From Cytophagales bacterium (GTDB lineage: Bacteria > Bacteroidota > Bacteroidia > Cytophagales > Thermoflexibacteraceae), in contig JAAFKA010000029.1 of the NCBI GenBank assembly GCA_013299115.1, positions 1 through 58,359 on the forward strand: a DNA stretch of 58,359 bases. Direction: 5' to 3'. Position numbers and translations under genes: made by a program. Below are positions 1 through 8,605 of the stretch, in pieces (position 1 is the first letter of the stretch; every line of letters starts with the position of its first letter). Under the pieces are notes generated by a model. The model did not search any database. It was not told where the DNA came from and was given only the letters and a program-made list of their open reading frames with translations.

Positions 1-103
1 TCGAAAGGACTTACACGAAAAATACTCCATTTTTGTTTCATGAGTTCATGAAGGTTTAAAAGATGAATAAAAGAGAACTACTTATCTGTTTGATAAGAAG
101 TAT

Positions 104-132
104 TTATCAGACACTTTGAAAGTGTCTGATAA
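104..132. repeat. Perfect 14-bp palindrome (TTATCAGACACTTT)
   Basis: TTATCAGACACTTT is followed after one base by its exact reverse complement. It has no T-run on the minus side, so it is not a clear terminator. It resembles other single palindromes in the window (28204-28238, 54989-55021), which are also nearly perfect and flank genes. Confidence 0.6.
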
Positions 133-175
133 GTTTTGTGCCAAAAGCAAAGAAAGGTCTTGCTGTTTGACGGCA

Positions 176-207
176 CAAAGGTAAGGAGTTTTGAAAGAGA
201 AATGCAA
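176..207 (-). promoter_or_regulatory. Leftward Bacteroidota-type promoter (TACCTTTG)
   Basis: Read on the minus strand there is TACCTTTG (176-183) with a TTG element about 21 bases upstream (205-207). This matches the known Bacteroidota pattern of a -33 TTTG-like and a -7 TAnnTTTG element. Transcription would begin near 169 and run out of the window through two hairpins. No ORF follows within the visible 170 bases. Confidence 0.5.
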
Positions 208-539
208 ACAAAAAGTTAAAAATGTTTATAAAAAAACAAATTTTAACATTTAGACTATCAAATAACAAGAGGTAAAAATTTTAATTTTTTTCGCAATTTT
301 AACACTTTTTTCGCTAACTCAATATATTTAAAAAAGTATCAAAAAAGTGCCTTTTTATAGCTAAAAACAAGGTTTTATGAAAAAATCATATATTTAATTA
401 AATATAAAAAATAAATTTTTCTAAAAAATCGTTGTTTTTGTAACTTTTCGAAGATTTCGGGGGCAAAAAACAACAAATTTATTTTTTAGCTGTATTTTTT
501 ATTGAAAAAAGATACTAACCCCAAAGAAATAAAATGGTG

Positions 540-634
540 CTTTCGGATTCTCAAATCCGAAAGGTTTTCGGGGTTTGAGAACCCCGAAAGCATGACCTAA
601 ATCCAAAAGGCTTTCGGTTGTAAGCAACCGAAAG
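540..634. repeat. Three CTTTCGG-type palindromes with different stems
   Basis: Three hairpins follow one another: CTTTCGGATT/AATCCGAAAG, TTTCGGGGTT/AACCCCGAAA and CTTTCGGTTG/CAACCGAAAG. The outer CTTTCGG is constant while the inner bases differ yet still pair. They lie just downstream of the stop codon of the GlcNAc kinase gene at 651. Related copies are at 8711-8815, 18185-18240 and 43917-43942. Confidence 0.7.
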
Positions 635-650
635 CACGTCTGCAAGCAAT

Positions 651-1505
651 CTATTCATTTGCTTGATGATACAACAACAAACCCGCAATAGGTTCTTCGC
701 TGATAATGCCTACTGTTAGTTGGCGTTGGGTGGCTGCTTGCCTTAAAATACCTGAAAACCAAAAAGCTATTGAGCCTGTAAAATGAATGGGCAAAGTATT
801 GTGATGAGGATATTTGCAAATAGTTTTGTCAAAAAAGAGCAAAAAACTATCATAAACTACTTGCATACAATAAGCCTCTTGGCGGTGGTCGAATAGAAAT
901 TTGGCAAATTGTGCCAAATAACGATTGGGGTAGGGCTTTGCATACACATTTTCAAAAACAATAGACTTGGCATTGGTGGTTGTCAATCCATATCTTTTTT
1001 CAAAAATAGGAATCAAAGGCGTAGGCATTTCCTCGTTGAGGTAATCCATAATCAGTTTTCTGCCCAAATATGCTCCGCTGCCTTCATCGCCAAGTTGCAA
1101 ACCTAAGCCGCCCTTGGTGGCTGTTAATTGCTTGCCGTCATAGTTACAAGAATTGGAACCTGTACCCAAAATGCCTACAATTCCTGCCTTGTGCAGACAA
1201 AGACTGCGGGCAGCAGCCAACATATCGTCAAAAATAGCTACTTGTGTATTTGGAAATGCAAGAGAAATAACTTTTTGCATTTTGTTAACTTGTGCCTCTG
1301 TGCCACAACCTGCCCCGTAGAAAAAAATTTGCTCTACGGGTTGCTGCAAATGCTGTACGAGTTGAGTTTGTAAGTTGCTTAGGATAGATTCTTCTGTTTC
1401 GTGCAGGGGGTTAAAGCCTACGGTTTGAAACTGTTGAATCACACCTGATGAGGCTACATAACGCCATGAGGTTTTGGTAGAGCCACTGTCTGCAATTAAA
1501 AGCAT
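651..1505 (-). CDS. N-acetylglucosamine kinase-like protein (BadF/BadG ATPase family)
   Basis: Likely ATP-dependent kinase of N-acetylglucosamine or a related amino sugar. The 284-residue protein has the ASKHA-fold signatures: phosphate-1 loop DSGSTKT at 6-12, an Asp-Asp pair at 93-94 suited to the catalytic base, phosphate-2 loop GTGSNS at 114-119 and LGDEGSG at 138-144. The length fits bacterial and eukaryotic GlcNAc kinases of the BadF/BadG/BcrA/BcrD family. The start is ATG at 1505. The gene follows a GNAT gene by 27 bp on the same strand and is probably co-transcribed with it. anmK lies 3 kb away, which suggests a cell-wall amino-sugar recycling role (inference). Substrate specificity cannot be read from sequence. 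Confidence 0.85.
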   Translation of the reverse strand: MLLIADSGSTKTSWRYVASSGVIQQFQTVGFNPLHETEESILSNLQTQLVQHLQQPVEQIFFYGAGCGTEAQVNKMQKVISLAFPNTQVAIFDDMLAAARSLCLHKAGIVGILGTGSNSCNYDGKQLTATKGGLGLQLGDEGSGAYLGRKLIMDYLNEEMPTPLIPIFEKRYGLTTTNAKSIVFENVYAKPYPNRYLAQFAKFLFDHRQEAYCMQVVYDSFLLFFDKTICKYPHHNTLPIHFTGSIAFWFSGILRQAATQRQLTVGIISEEPIAGLLLYHQANE

Positions 1506-1532
1506 AGTTGTTTTTTGGATAGTATTGCAAAA

Positions 1533-2012
1533 CTACCAATTTTTTTGAAAATATGTTATCATTTGTTCTTTGCTCAATTTACAGGTTAGCCACTCTCCCA
1601 TAAGTTCTGTATCGAATTTTTTATAGAAATTGATAGCTTGTTCATTCCAATTTAGCACTTGCCACGTAGCAAAAGCAGCATCTTGGGCTATGGTTTCTCG
1701 CATAACTACTTCGAATAATGCTTTGCCTATTTTTTTGCCCCTGTGAGCTTCGGTTACAATGATATTTTCGAGATAGATATATTTGCCTATCCATACAGAA
1801 TATTGGATATGATACAACGCCATGCCCACTATAACTCCTTCATATTCAGCTACATAAAACTCAAAAATTGGTCTATAACCAAAACCATCAGCTAACATTT
1901 TGGCAGGGGTATTAGTAACTTTATAGGGTGCATTTTCATAAATAGCTAATTCCATGATGAGTTGAAAGACTGCATAGACATCATGAGCAGTTCCCTTGCG
2001 AATGGCAAACAT
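1533..2012 (-). CDS. GNAT family N-acetyltransferase
   Basis: A 159-residue single-domain Gcn5-related acetyltransferase. The acetyl-CoA pyrophosphate loop is visible as RGKKIGKAL at about 91-99, followed by the N-x-x-A-x-x-F-Y-K-K-F pattern at about 123-133 typical of the last part of the fold. The N-terminal IMELAIYE and the overall length resemble the diamine/spermidine N1-acetyltransferase branch, but this does not prove a polyamine substrate. It is the first gene of a probable two-gene unit with the kinase at 651-1505. Confidence 0.8.
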   Translation of the reverse strand: MFAIRKGTAHDVYAVFQLIMELAIYENAPYKVTNTPAKMLADGFGYRPIFEFYVAEYEGVIVGMALYHIQYSVWIGKYIYLENIIVTEAHRGKKIGKALFEVVMRETIAQDAAFATWQVLNWNEQAINFYKKFDTELMGEWLTCKLSKEQMITYFQKNW

Positions 2013-2205
2013 AAATTATATATTTTGTTAAATAGTTAAATAACGTATATTCAGATTTTAAATGCAACAATTTTTGCAGAAAAAAATTTTGCTCTCTTGT
2101 AGGCTTTTTGCAATCCTTTTACTCTATTATAAATAATTTTTATAACTTTTTCATAAGCTCTACTAAATTTGCTTGCTAATTTTAATAACTACTCAAAAAA
2201 ATTTA

Positions 2206-2213
2206 TACTTTTG
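2206..2213 (+). promoter_or_regulatory. TAnnTTTG -7 element upstream of carA
   Basis: TACTTTTG lies 24 bases before the carA start codon, the usual distance for a Bacteroidota promoter. No good -33 element at the ideal spacing was seen. Confidence 0.45.
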
Positions 2214-2237
2214 TGGCGTTAAATCTTAGCTGAAAAT

Positions 2238-3341
2238 ATGTTGAAATACACCCAACGCACCGAAGCCGTTTTGTTGCTCGAAGATGGCACTTTGTTTAAA
2301 GGCTTTGCCATCGGCAAAAAAGGCACCACAGGTGGCGAACTCTGCTTCAATACAGGCATGACAGGCTATCAAGAAATTTACACAGACCCCTCATATTTTG
2401 GACAAGTGGTCTTAAACACCACCGCACACATTGGCAACTACGGCACAGTAGCCCAAGAAGTAGAGTCGGAAAGTATCAAAATCAAAGGGTTGGTAGTCAA
2501 AGGATTTTCAGATAGTTACTCTCGACAAACAGCTACGGAGTCTTTGCAAACCTACTTAGAAAAAGCTAATATCGTGGGTATCAGCGACATAGACACACGC
2601 CAATTAGTCCGCCATATCAGGGACAAAGGGGCAATGAATGTAGTTATCTCCTCTGAGTTTACAGATTTGCCCACTTTGCAGGCTCACCTCAAAACCATTC
2701 CCGATATGAATGGCTTAGAATTAGCCTCGTTGGTCAGCACCACAGCACCTTATTTTGTGGGAGATGAAAAAGCACTTTTCAAAGTTGCTGTAATGGATTA
2801 TGGTGTGAAAAGTAGTATTTTGCAAAACATGGCAACAAGAGGAATTTATTGTAAAATTTTTCCTGCCAAAACTACTTTCGACGAGGTAGCTGCTTGGAAT
2901 CCCGATGGCTATTTCCTCTCCAACGGACCTGGCGACCCCTCCACCATGCAATACGCCATTGCAAGCACCAAAAAAATGTTAGAGTCGGGCAAACCTTTGT
3001 TTGGTATCTGTTTGGGGCATCAAGTTTTGGCTTTGGCAGCAGGTTTGACCACTTACAAGATGCACACAGGACACAGAGGATTGAACCACGCTGTAAAAAA
3101 CTTGCGAACAGGGCATTGCGAAATTACCTCTCAAAATCACGGATTTGCTGTAAAAGGCGAGGATATTGCTAACAATTCCAATGTAGAACTAACCCATCTT
3201 AACCTTAACGACCAGACAGTGGAGGGCATCAGACTAAAAAATTACAAGGCTTTTTCGGTGCAATACCACCCCGAAGCTGCTCCAGGTCCTCATGACGCCC
3301 AGTATTTGTTTGATGAGTTTTTGGAGTTGATGCAACAATAA
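2238..3341 (+). CDS. carA: Carbamoyl-phosphate synthase small (glutaminase) subunit
   Basis: Hydrolyses glutamine and passes ammonia to CarB for carbamoyl phosphate, feeding pyrimidine and arginine synthesis. The 367-residue protein has the CarA-specific N-terminal domain (EDGTLFKGFAIG, GELCFNTGMTGYQE, DPSY) and a class I glutamine amidotransferase domain with the nucleophile in LFGICLGHQ (Cys near 257) and the catalytic His-Glu in QYHPEAAPG near the C-terminus. The length is normal. carB is not adjacent: the next gene is convergent and separated by a repeat-rich spacer, so the two subunits are encoded apart, as is common in Bacteroidota. Confidence 0.95.
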   Translation: MLKYTQRTEAVLLLEDGTLFKGFAIGKKGTTGGELCFNTGMTGYQEIYTDPSYFGQVVLNTTAHIGNYGTVAQEVESESIKIKGLVVKGFSDSYSRQTATESLQTYLEKANIVGISDIDTRQLVRHIRDKGAMNVVISSEFTDLPTLQAHLKTIPDMNGLELASLVSTTAPYFVGDEKALFKVAVMDYGVKSSILQNMATRGIYCKIFPAKTTFDEVAAWNPDGYFLSNGPGDPSTMQYAIASTKKMLESGKPLFGICLGHQVLALAAGLTTYKMHTGHRGLNHAVKNLRTGHCEITSQNHGFAVKGEDIANNSNVELTHLNLNDQTVEGIRLKNYKAFSVQYHPEAAPGPHDAQYLFDEFLELMQQ

Positions 3342-3375
3342 TAAACACTTGGTACGTTTTTGTTCTATTACTTGC

Positions 3376-3421
3376 AACCTCGAAGAGGTTGAACAACAAT
3401 AGCCCTACGTGCAACGTAGGG
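3376..3421. repeat. Palindromes AACCTCGAAGAGGTT and CCCTACGTGCAACGTAGGG
   Basis: Two short hairpins lie between the convergent carA and phosphoesterase genes. The same two words recur, degenerated, at 6522-6630. The stems are perfect here, with 3-base loops (GAA, GCA). Confidence 0.7.
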
Positions 3422-3431
3422 CAGCTATTTC

Positions 3432-4280
3432 CTAAACCAACCTCCAATTATACTTCGTTAATTGGTTGGTTAGTTTTTGTTCGACAACTTCCAACTGCAT
3501 AGTTCCGTTTTCCTTTGTGAGCAGCAGCATACAACCCTGCCCAACTACGCCACTTGGATTAAATTCCAACTCCTTTATTTTCACACTTTGCGTAATGCCG
3601 TTGTCAGCTATTGTCCGACTAAAAGGTTCTCCTGTATGCCCGTAAAAATGATAATGAAAAATCAATGTATCTAAAATGTGCCTAATTTCAGCCATTCCAT
3701 ATCCTCGTTGGCTCATATCGTCTTTGTCATGTGTGATTAAAACATCAAAACTTTCTCTTGTGTGGCAAAGTTTTTTTATTTCTGCCCTCTCATACTCTTG
3801 GATAAACATTTTGTCATTTCGCCCTTTTCGGTCGCCAATTCTGCCTATGCCCACAAAAGTTAGAGTTTCATTGCCAATTTGCAAGATTTGTTTTTTGCCT
3901 GTTTTACAGACAAAAACCCTTTTGTAAACGTCTATTGAAAACAAAGGATTTTGTGGATTTTCTTTTTCTAATTTGTCTAAAAAATCGTGGTCTTCGTGGT
4001 TGCCCCGCACACAAATCATGTTGATATTCAGCCTATTCAACAAATTTTGAATAACAGGATTTACCTTTGTGAAGTCATCATAAAACCCCAATTCGTCCCT
4101 GTCGTGTTCGGCGTGGCGTTGGGTGGCTTTGTCCAAATTTTTAATATCAGGATATGCCCCCATGTCGCCACACTGCAAAATACAGTCTATTTTGTTGCCT
4201 GTTTGTTGTTGGTACAAGTCCACCAACTTAAAAGGCAACAAAAATTTTCCGTGAATATCAGCAAAAATAGCTATTCTCAT
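3432..4280 (-). CDS. Calcineurin-like metallophosphoesterase
   Basis: A 282-residue cytoplasmic protein with the five metal-binding blocks of the family: DIHG (8-11), GD (38-39), GNHE (93-96), ITHD near 183 and GHT near 225. This indicates a two-metal phosphodiesterase or phosphatase. The substrate is not recognisable. No signal peptide or membrane segment is present. It is convergent with carA and is transcribed alone. The ATG at 4280 is followed directly by the expected beta strand and DIHG motif, so the start is secure. Confidence 0.85.
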   Translation of the reverse strand: MRIAIFADIHGKFLLPFKLVDLYQQQTGNKIDCILQCGDMGAYPDIKNLDKATQRHAEHDRDELGFYDDFTKVNPVIQNLLNRLNINMICVRGNHEDHDFLDKLEKENPQNPLFSIDVYKRVFVCKTGKKQILQIGNETLTFVGIGRIGDRKGRNDKMFIQEYERAEIKKLCHTRESFDVLITHDKDDMSQRGYGMAEIRHILDTLIFHYHFYGHTGEPFSRTIADNGITQSVKIKELEFNPSGVVGQGCMLLLTKENGTMQLEVVEQKLTNQLTKYNWRLV

Positions 4281-4341
4281 TTTTATACCAAAATTAAAAT
4301 TATTAACTAAATTTGTAATTGTTTAGATGCTAATATTTTTA

Positions 4342-4376
4342 TACGTTGGCAATGGTCGCAGACCTTGACAATCGTA
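4342..4376 (+). repeat. TACGTTGGCAATGG...CCTTGACAATCGTA element, core GTCGCAGAC
   Basis: A 35-bp imperfect hairpin with constant arms and a central stem GGTC-gca-GACC. It lies 32 bases before anmK. Copies with the same arms but other cores are at 15371-15408, 15466-15503, 46158-46188 and 46192-46226. Confidence 0.75.
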
Positions 4377-4407
4377 TAAACACTAAAATTCAACATTATT
4401 TACTTTC

Positions 4408-5538
4408 ATGTCCATTTACAAAGTCATTGGTTTAATGTCTGGTACTTCTTTAGACGGTTTGGATATTGCCTATTGCGAATTTAGGCAGCAAAACCAAACG
4501 TGGCAATTTGCTGTTTTGCAAGCTGTTACTGTTGCTTATCCTGAAAATTGGGTGGAGCAACTCAAAAAATTGCACCTTGCCTCAGCCTACGATTATGCTT
4601 GTATGCACCAGCAAATGGGGTCGTATTTTGGGCAAATTACCAAAAAATTTATTGCCGAACACCATTTGCAACCTGATTTTATTGCTTCGCATGGACATAC
4701 TATTTTTCACCAACCTCAACGCCGCCTAACCACGCAAATTGCAAATGGGGCAGAAATAGCTGCTCAAACAGGTTTGCCTGTCGTTTGTGATTTTCGCACT
4801 ACTGATGTGGCTTTGGGTGGACAAGGGGCACCTCTTGTACCTATTGGCGATGAATTACTGTTTGCCGATTTTGATTTTTGCCTTAATTTGGGTGGTATTG
4901 CCAATATTTCTACCAAAAAAAATGGCAAAAGAATAGCTTTTGATATTTGCCCTGTCAATTTATTGCTCAATAGATTAGCAAATTTATTGGGCAAAGAATA
5001 TGATAAAAACGGAGAAAGTGCAGCCAAAGGCAGTGTAGCAAATGCAGCAGAGGTATTGCAACAACTAAATGACTTGCCTTTTTATGCCGAGCCAGCCCCA
5101 AAATCTTTGGGTAGGGAGTGGTTTGAGCAAAGTATTTGTCCTGTGGTAGATTCGTATTTGCAAAAATTTGGTAGTATTTCCTCGCCTTCGCCTGCGGTGG
5201 TTTGTGATGTTTTAGCTGCTTGTTGCCAACATATTGCTTTGCAAATCAGCCAAGTGATATTGAATTTGGTAAATGAACTACCAAAAGAAAAACAGCAACA
5301 TCCTATTCAATTATTGGCAACAGGTGGCGGGGCTTTCAATGTTTTTTTGATAAAATTGTTGCAAAATTACCTGCCCAAAGTAGAGGTAATAGTGCCAGAA
5401 GCTACCATAGTCAATTACAAAGAGGCGTTGATTTTTGCGTTTTTAGGCATTTTGCGTTGGCAGCAACAACCAAATTGTCTGCAAGCTGTAACAGGAGCTA
5501 ACAGAGATAATTGTGGGGGCTGTATTTATTGGGCGTAA
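4408..5538 (+). CDS. anmK: Anhydro-N-acetylmuramic acid kinase
   Basis: Phosphorylates and opens 1,6-anhydro-MurNAc released by lytic transglycosylases, returning it to MurNAc-6-phosphate in peptidoglycan recycling. The 376-residue protein shows the family blocks: GLMSGTSLDGLD at 8-19, SHGHTIFHQP, DFRTTDVALGGQGAPLVP with the catalytic Asp, NLGGIANIS and LLATGGGAFN near the C-terminus. The length is typical. It is a stand-alone gene on the plus strand, convergent with the GT2 gene at 5581. The GlcNAc kinase at 651 could act on the partner sugar of the same recycling pool (inference). Confidence 0.95.
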   Translation: MSIYKVIGLMSGTSLDGLDIAYCEFRQQNQTWQFAVLQAVTVAYPENWVEQLKKLHLASAYDYACMHQQMGSYFGQITKKFIAEHHLQPDFIASHGHTIFHQPQRRLTTQIANGAEIAAQTGLPVVCDFRTTDVALGGQGAPLVPIGDELLFADFDFCLNLGGIANISTKKNGKRIAFDICPVNLLLNRLANLLGKEYDKNGESAAKGSVANAAEVLQQLNDLPFYAEPAPKSLGREWFEQSICPVVDSYLQKFGSISSPSPAVVCDVLAACCQHIALQISQVILNLVNELPKEKQQHPIQLLATGGGAFNVFLIKLLQNYLPKVEVIVPEATIVNYKEALIFAFLGILRWQQQPNCLQAVTGANRDNCGGCIYWA

Positions 5539-5580
5539 GATTTGGCTTTATTTTTAAGGCTTTTAGGGTATCCTTATAAT

Positions 5581-6321
5581 TTAGCGGTGAAAACGTCGAA
5601 ACCAACTATTGATTTTGATTTGCATCACACCAAAAAAAGCCTCTTTAAAAATTTTTGACGACATTTTAGACTCTCCTTTGGTTCTGTCTGTAAAAATAAT
5701 GGGAACTTCGGCTATGGCAAAGCCGTATTTCCACGCCAAAAATTTCATTTCTATTTGAAAAGCATAGCCCACAAATTTAATTTGGTCTAAGGGTATGGTT
5801 TGCAATACTTCTCTGCGGTAGCATTTAAAGCCTGCGGTGGTGTCCATAATTTGCAAGCCTGTGATAAATCGTACATACATACTCGCAAAATAAGACATCA
5901 GCACCCGACTCATAGGCCAGTTCACTACGTTTACGCCTTTGATGTATCGAGAGCCTATGGCTACATCAGCTTGCTCTGCTGCACAGGCTTTATACAGTTT
6001 TTCTAAATCTTGGGGATTATGCGAAAAATCTGCGTCCATCTCAAAAATATAGGCATAACCCAACTGCAAAGCTACCCGAAAACCGTGAATGTAAGCAGTG
6101 CCTAAACCCAATTTGCCTTTTCGTTCTTCTAAATAAATTCGGCTTGGAAATTCTTGTTGCAAGGTTTTTACCACCTGAGCAGTGCCGTCTGGTGACCCAT
6201 CGTCTATGATAAGCAGGTCGAAACTCTTAGGCAACGCCAACACAGTGCGTATAATAGCCTCTATATTTTCTATTTCGTTATAGGTGGGAATGATGACAAT
6301 AGAGTCCTTGCTCGGCGGCAT
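5581..6321 (-). CDS. Polyprenol-monophosphomannose synthase-like GT2 glycosyltransferase
   Basis: A soluble GT-A glycosyltransferase of the dolichyl-phosphate mannose synthase group, which would transfer a hexose from a nucleotide sugar to polyprenyl phosphate at the inner membrane. Motifs: VIIPTYNEIENI at the N-terminus, IIDDGSPDGTA, FEMDADFSHNP (the metal-binding D-x-D), GSRYIKG, MDTTAGFKCYRR, and a C-terminal RTKGESKMS segment typical of the family. There is no C-terminal membrane domain, so it is the single-domain type. I chose the ATG at 6321; an upstream in-frame TTG adds two residues. Confidence 0.88.
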   Translation of the reverse strand: MPPSKDSIVIIPTYNEIENIEAIIRTVLALPKSFDLLIIDDGSPDGTAQVVKTLQQEFPSRIYLEERKGKLGLGTAYIHGFRVALQLGYAYIFEMDADFSHNPQDLEKLYKACAAEQADVAIGSRYIKGVNVVNWPMSRVLMSYFASMYVRFITGLQIMDTTAGFKCYRREVLQTIPLDQIKFVGYAFQIEMKFLAWKYGFAIAEVPIIFTDRTKGESKMSSKIFKEAFFGVMQIKINSWFRRFHR

Positions 6322-6667
6322 AATCAAAAGTAATGGCGTTTAGTTTTTTACAGCCACAAAATTAATTGGAAACTTGGATTTAAACAAATGAAAAGGAGGC
6401 AAGTATAAAAAAGTTTGTTAGTAGCACACAAATAATGTTGAAAACTCTATGGAAGAGGGTGTCCGAAAAGCAAGAATGTATAACAGACTTTAGTCCAATG
6501 CTATTAAACTAAGAAAACTTGCAACCTCGAAGAGCAATTCCATTGTGGGTAGAACAATAAAGCCCTACGTGAAACGTAGGGGAATATTTGTAAACTTGCA
6601 TCCAACCTCGAAGAGCAATTCCATTGTGAGTTATTCTTAGCTTAACAGTATTGAACTAAAGTCCGTT
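6322..6667. repeat. Spacer with direct repeat and TTTA-loop hairpins
   Basis: This 346-base gap has no ORF worth calling. A roughly 27-bp direct repeat (accTCGAAGAGcaattccattgtg) occurs at 6522-6548 and 6603-6630. Between them is CCCTACGTgaaACGTAGGG. At 6485-6496 there is agACTTTAGTcc, and the mirrored word actaaagtccgt ends at 6666, immediately before the AraC gene's stop codon. A 'gagggtgtccgaaaag' string near 6455-6470 resembles one end of the element at 45357-45441. Confidence 0.65.
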
Positions 6668-7849
6668 CTACAGTTTTTTCTTAAACTCTGAAGGAGTTTG
6701 TCCTACAATTTTCTTAAAACTTGTATTGAAGGCAGACTTTGAATTATAGCCGACCATTTCGGCTATTTCCTCAATTTTTAGGTGAGCATATTGCGGGTGG
6801 AGTAGCAAATCTTTGGCTGCTGTGATTCGGTAATGGGCTGTAAATTCAAAAAAGTTTTGTTGCAATTTGTCGTTAATCACTTGTGAAAGTTGATGAGGGC
6901 TAACTTTGAGCAACTTCGCTAAAACGGGCAGCGAAAAGTCGGGTTGCAAAAAAGGCTGTTGGTTTTGCATCACTTCGGTTAATTTTTGCAAAACTTCTTC
7001 TTCTATTGCAGGCGTAACGGTGGATTTTTCGTATTTTTTTAATTCTTTCACCTCTTTTTGCTCGTTTTCAACGGGTTTTGCGGGGTGAAAAAATACCGAT
7101 TGGCGTATGACCTGAAAACTTAGCCAATAAATGATTAGGGTGAGGTGTGCAGCCAAAATATGGTCGCCTAAATCTCGGTGAAAACTACTTTTGACTACCA
7201 GGAACAGCACCAAAATAGACAGCATTTGAAAAAAAATATTTCTCGACCAAGCTAAAATAGGGTTTTGAGTAGAGAAAAATGGCAAGTTAGCAGTCTGAAA
7301 AGATTGGCGAATGAAATTGAAAATAAACACCAAATAAACAGCCAAACTGAAGGCGGTGATTTCATTTACCCAATCTTTCCACAAAAACACCCATCGGTTG
7401 TCCCAATAAATCTCGTTTGCCAATTTGGGTAGCTGCGGGTGATAAGAACTGATGTAGGCGTTGTACTTAAAAATAGGATTTTGAGGGTAGAAAATCAGGC
7501 AACAATAGCAAAAATAGAAGGCAAAAGGTGCAAAATGCCAATAATCTTTGCGATTAAATTGATTATTATTTTTGGTGCGAATATAAAAATAGAGCAAAGG
7601 GGCTAACAAATAATTGGCAGGTTCGGCAAAATCTATTAGGTGTATGACTTGAAACATCAAGTTGGTATAGCAGAGAAAAATCTCCAAACTTGCCAAGCTA
7701 AAACACAACAGCAAAGCCCCCAAAAAGCAATTTGACCACCAAAAAGGCTTTTTGCTAAGGAAAAAGAAAGCCAAAAACAGACCTTGCACAATGCCCAAAA
7801 AGATGAACAAGGCGAAAATATCTATTTGAACAGGTAAAGTGGTAGGCAT
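6668..7849 (-). CDS. Membrane-anchored AraC-type regulator
   Basis: The 393-residue protein has an N-terminal half with about seven to eight hydrophobic segments (roughly 10-245) and a cytoplasmic C-terminal AraC/XylS DNA-binding domain (about 300-393) with both helix-turn-helix units. The second unit is IEEIAEMVGYNSKSAFNTSF. This is a known Bacteroidota arrangement for sensing envelope or small-molecule signals, though the ligand is unknown. It is transcribed alone. Its stop codon directly abuts the TTTA-loop repeat in the preceding spacer. Targets cannot be told from the sequence. Confidence 0.87.
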   Translation of the reverse strand: MPTTLPVQIDIFALFIFLGIVQGLFLAFFFLSKKPFWWSNCFLGALLLCFSLASLEIFLCYTNLMFQVIHLIDFAEPANYLLAPLLYFYIRTKNNNQFNRKDYWHFAPFAFYFCYCCLIFYPQNPIFKYNAYISSYHPQLPKLANEIYWDNRWVFLWKDWVNEITAFSLAVYLVFIFNFIRQSFQTANLPFFSTQNPILAWSRNIFFQMLSILVLFLVVKSSFHRDLGDHILAAHLTLIIYWLSFQVIRQSVFFHPAKPVENEQKEVKELKKYEKSTVTPAIEEEVLQKLTEVMQNQQPFLQPDFSLPVLAKLLKVSPHQLSQVINDKLQQNFFEFTAHYRITAAKDLLLHPQYAHLKIEEIAEMVGYNSKSAFNTSFKKIVGQTPSEFKKKL

Positions 7850-7887
7850 TGGAGGTTTTTGGTTTTAGTGCCTTATTGTAACTCCTA

Positions 7888-8511
7888 TCAAAACATATCA
7901 AATTTTTCGGCAGTTTTCACGCAGTCTGCAAAAATAAAATCCAACAGCCCAAATAGTTTATTGGCATTGTCTAAGCCCAAAGGCGTGGGGTGGCGGTAGA
8001 TAATATTTCCGTCTAACTTGCCTATTTGCCAGCCTGTGCCTATGCTCACAATGGCATAAATAGGAATTTCGTTGTTTTGATTTAAAAAACGTGCAACTAC
8101 TAATTGCTTATAAGCATCTTTCCAACCTAAATCGTAGTCGTCATGTTTTGCCTCTACGGTGATGAGCAACGGCTTGCCAAATACATCTTCGCCTGTTTTA
8201 TTTTTCGGGGCTACCACATAATCTGGCACTAAAATCAGGTCTTCGTATTTAATTTGGGGGTGGCTGTATAGTTTGGCTTTGGGGTTTCGTTTCCACGCCT
8301 CTTTGAGCAAGGGCAGAATAAAAAACTCACAAGCATAGAACTCCATATCTGTATCTCCACGATTGGCAAGGGCAAAATCCAAATCTACTTGTAAATGTGC
8401 AGGAACTGGCAATTCCACTATAGCTTTCAAATCTATAAAGTCAGTTTTTTGCACCTTTAAACCAAAATAGGTTAGCAATTCGGCATTATTTTTAAAATCA
8501 CTAAATTTCAT
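7888..8511 (-). CDS. PD-(D/E)XK-like protein, copy 1 of tandem pair
   Basis: Not assigned to a named family. About 207 residues from the ATG at 8511. The upstream in-frame TTG overlaps the promoter word TATCTTTG (8530-8537), so the ATG is preferred. It has a restriction-endonuclease-like core: an acidic helix (MEFYACEFF), PDYVV about midway, then LLITVEAKHDD and a downstream QLVVARFL, which fits the E...D...ExK...Q pattern of PD-(D/E)XK enzymes. The end is YAIVSIGTGW...KL and DFIFADCV. It is a tandem duplicate of the gene at 8835-9458, with identical termini and a diverged middle. It has the same blocks in the same order as the pair at 51984-53285. Possible roles are a nuclease or a conflict-system component (inference). 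Confidence 0.6.
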   Translation of the reverse strand: MKFSDFKNNAELLTYFGLKVQKTDFIDLKAIVELPVPAHLQVDLDFALANRGDTDMEFYACEFFILPLLKEAWKRNPKAKLYSHPQIKYEDLILVPDYVVAPKNKTGEDVFGKPLLITVEAKHDDYDLGWKDAYKQLVVARFLNQNNEIPIYAIVSIGTGWQIGKLDGNIIYRHPTPLGLDNANKLFGLLDFIFADCVKTAEKFDMF

Positions 8512-8529
8512 AGCAGTTTTTTGTTTGGG

Positions 8530-8537
8530 CAAAGATA
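8530..8537 (-). promoter_or_regulatory. TATCTTTG promoter of PD-(D/E)XK-like copy 1
   Basis: The -7 element TATCTTTG reads leftward and ends 18 bases before the ATG, which predicts a very short leader. The second copy (9477-9484) and both genes of the 208-residue pair (52608-52615, 53307-53314) have the same word at nearly the same distance. Confidence 0.5.
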
Positions 8538-8605
8538 AAGAAAATTATGAAGGAATACAAAAAATTAAAGAACAGCCTTACTATATCTGTAAATCACCTC
8601 TTTTA

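Larger units (their letters stand above)
1..650. other. Gene-free AT-rich left margin with structured leader and repeats
   Basis: I see no credible coding sequence here. The stretch holds a leftward promoter near 176-207, a perfect 14-bp inverted repeat at 104-132, a smaller hairpin at 79-97 (CTTATC/GATAAG), a very AT-rich stretch (about 200-530) and three CTTTCGG-type palindromes at 540-634. Near position 5 there is an 'aggactta' string that resembles the 'ggacttacgca' seen at 9506, which looks like a transposon-end relic. Whatever the leftward promoter serves lies outside the window or is a noncoding leader. Confidence 0.6.
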
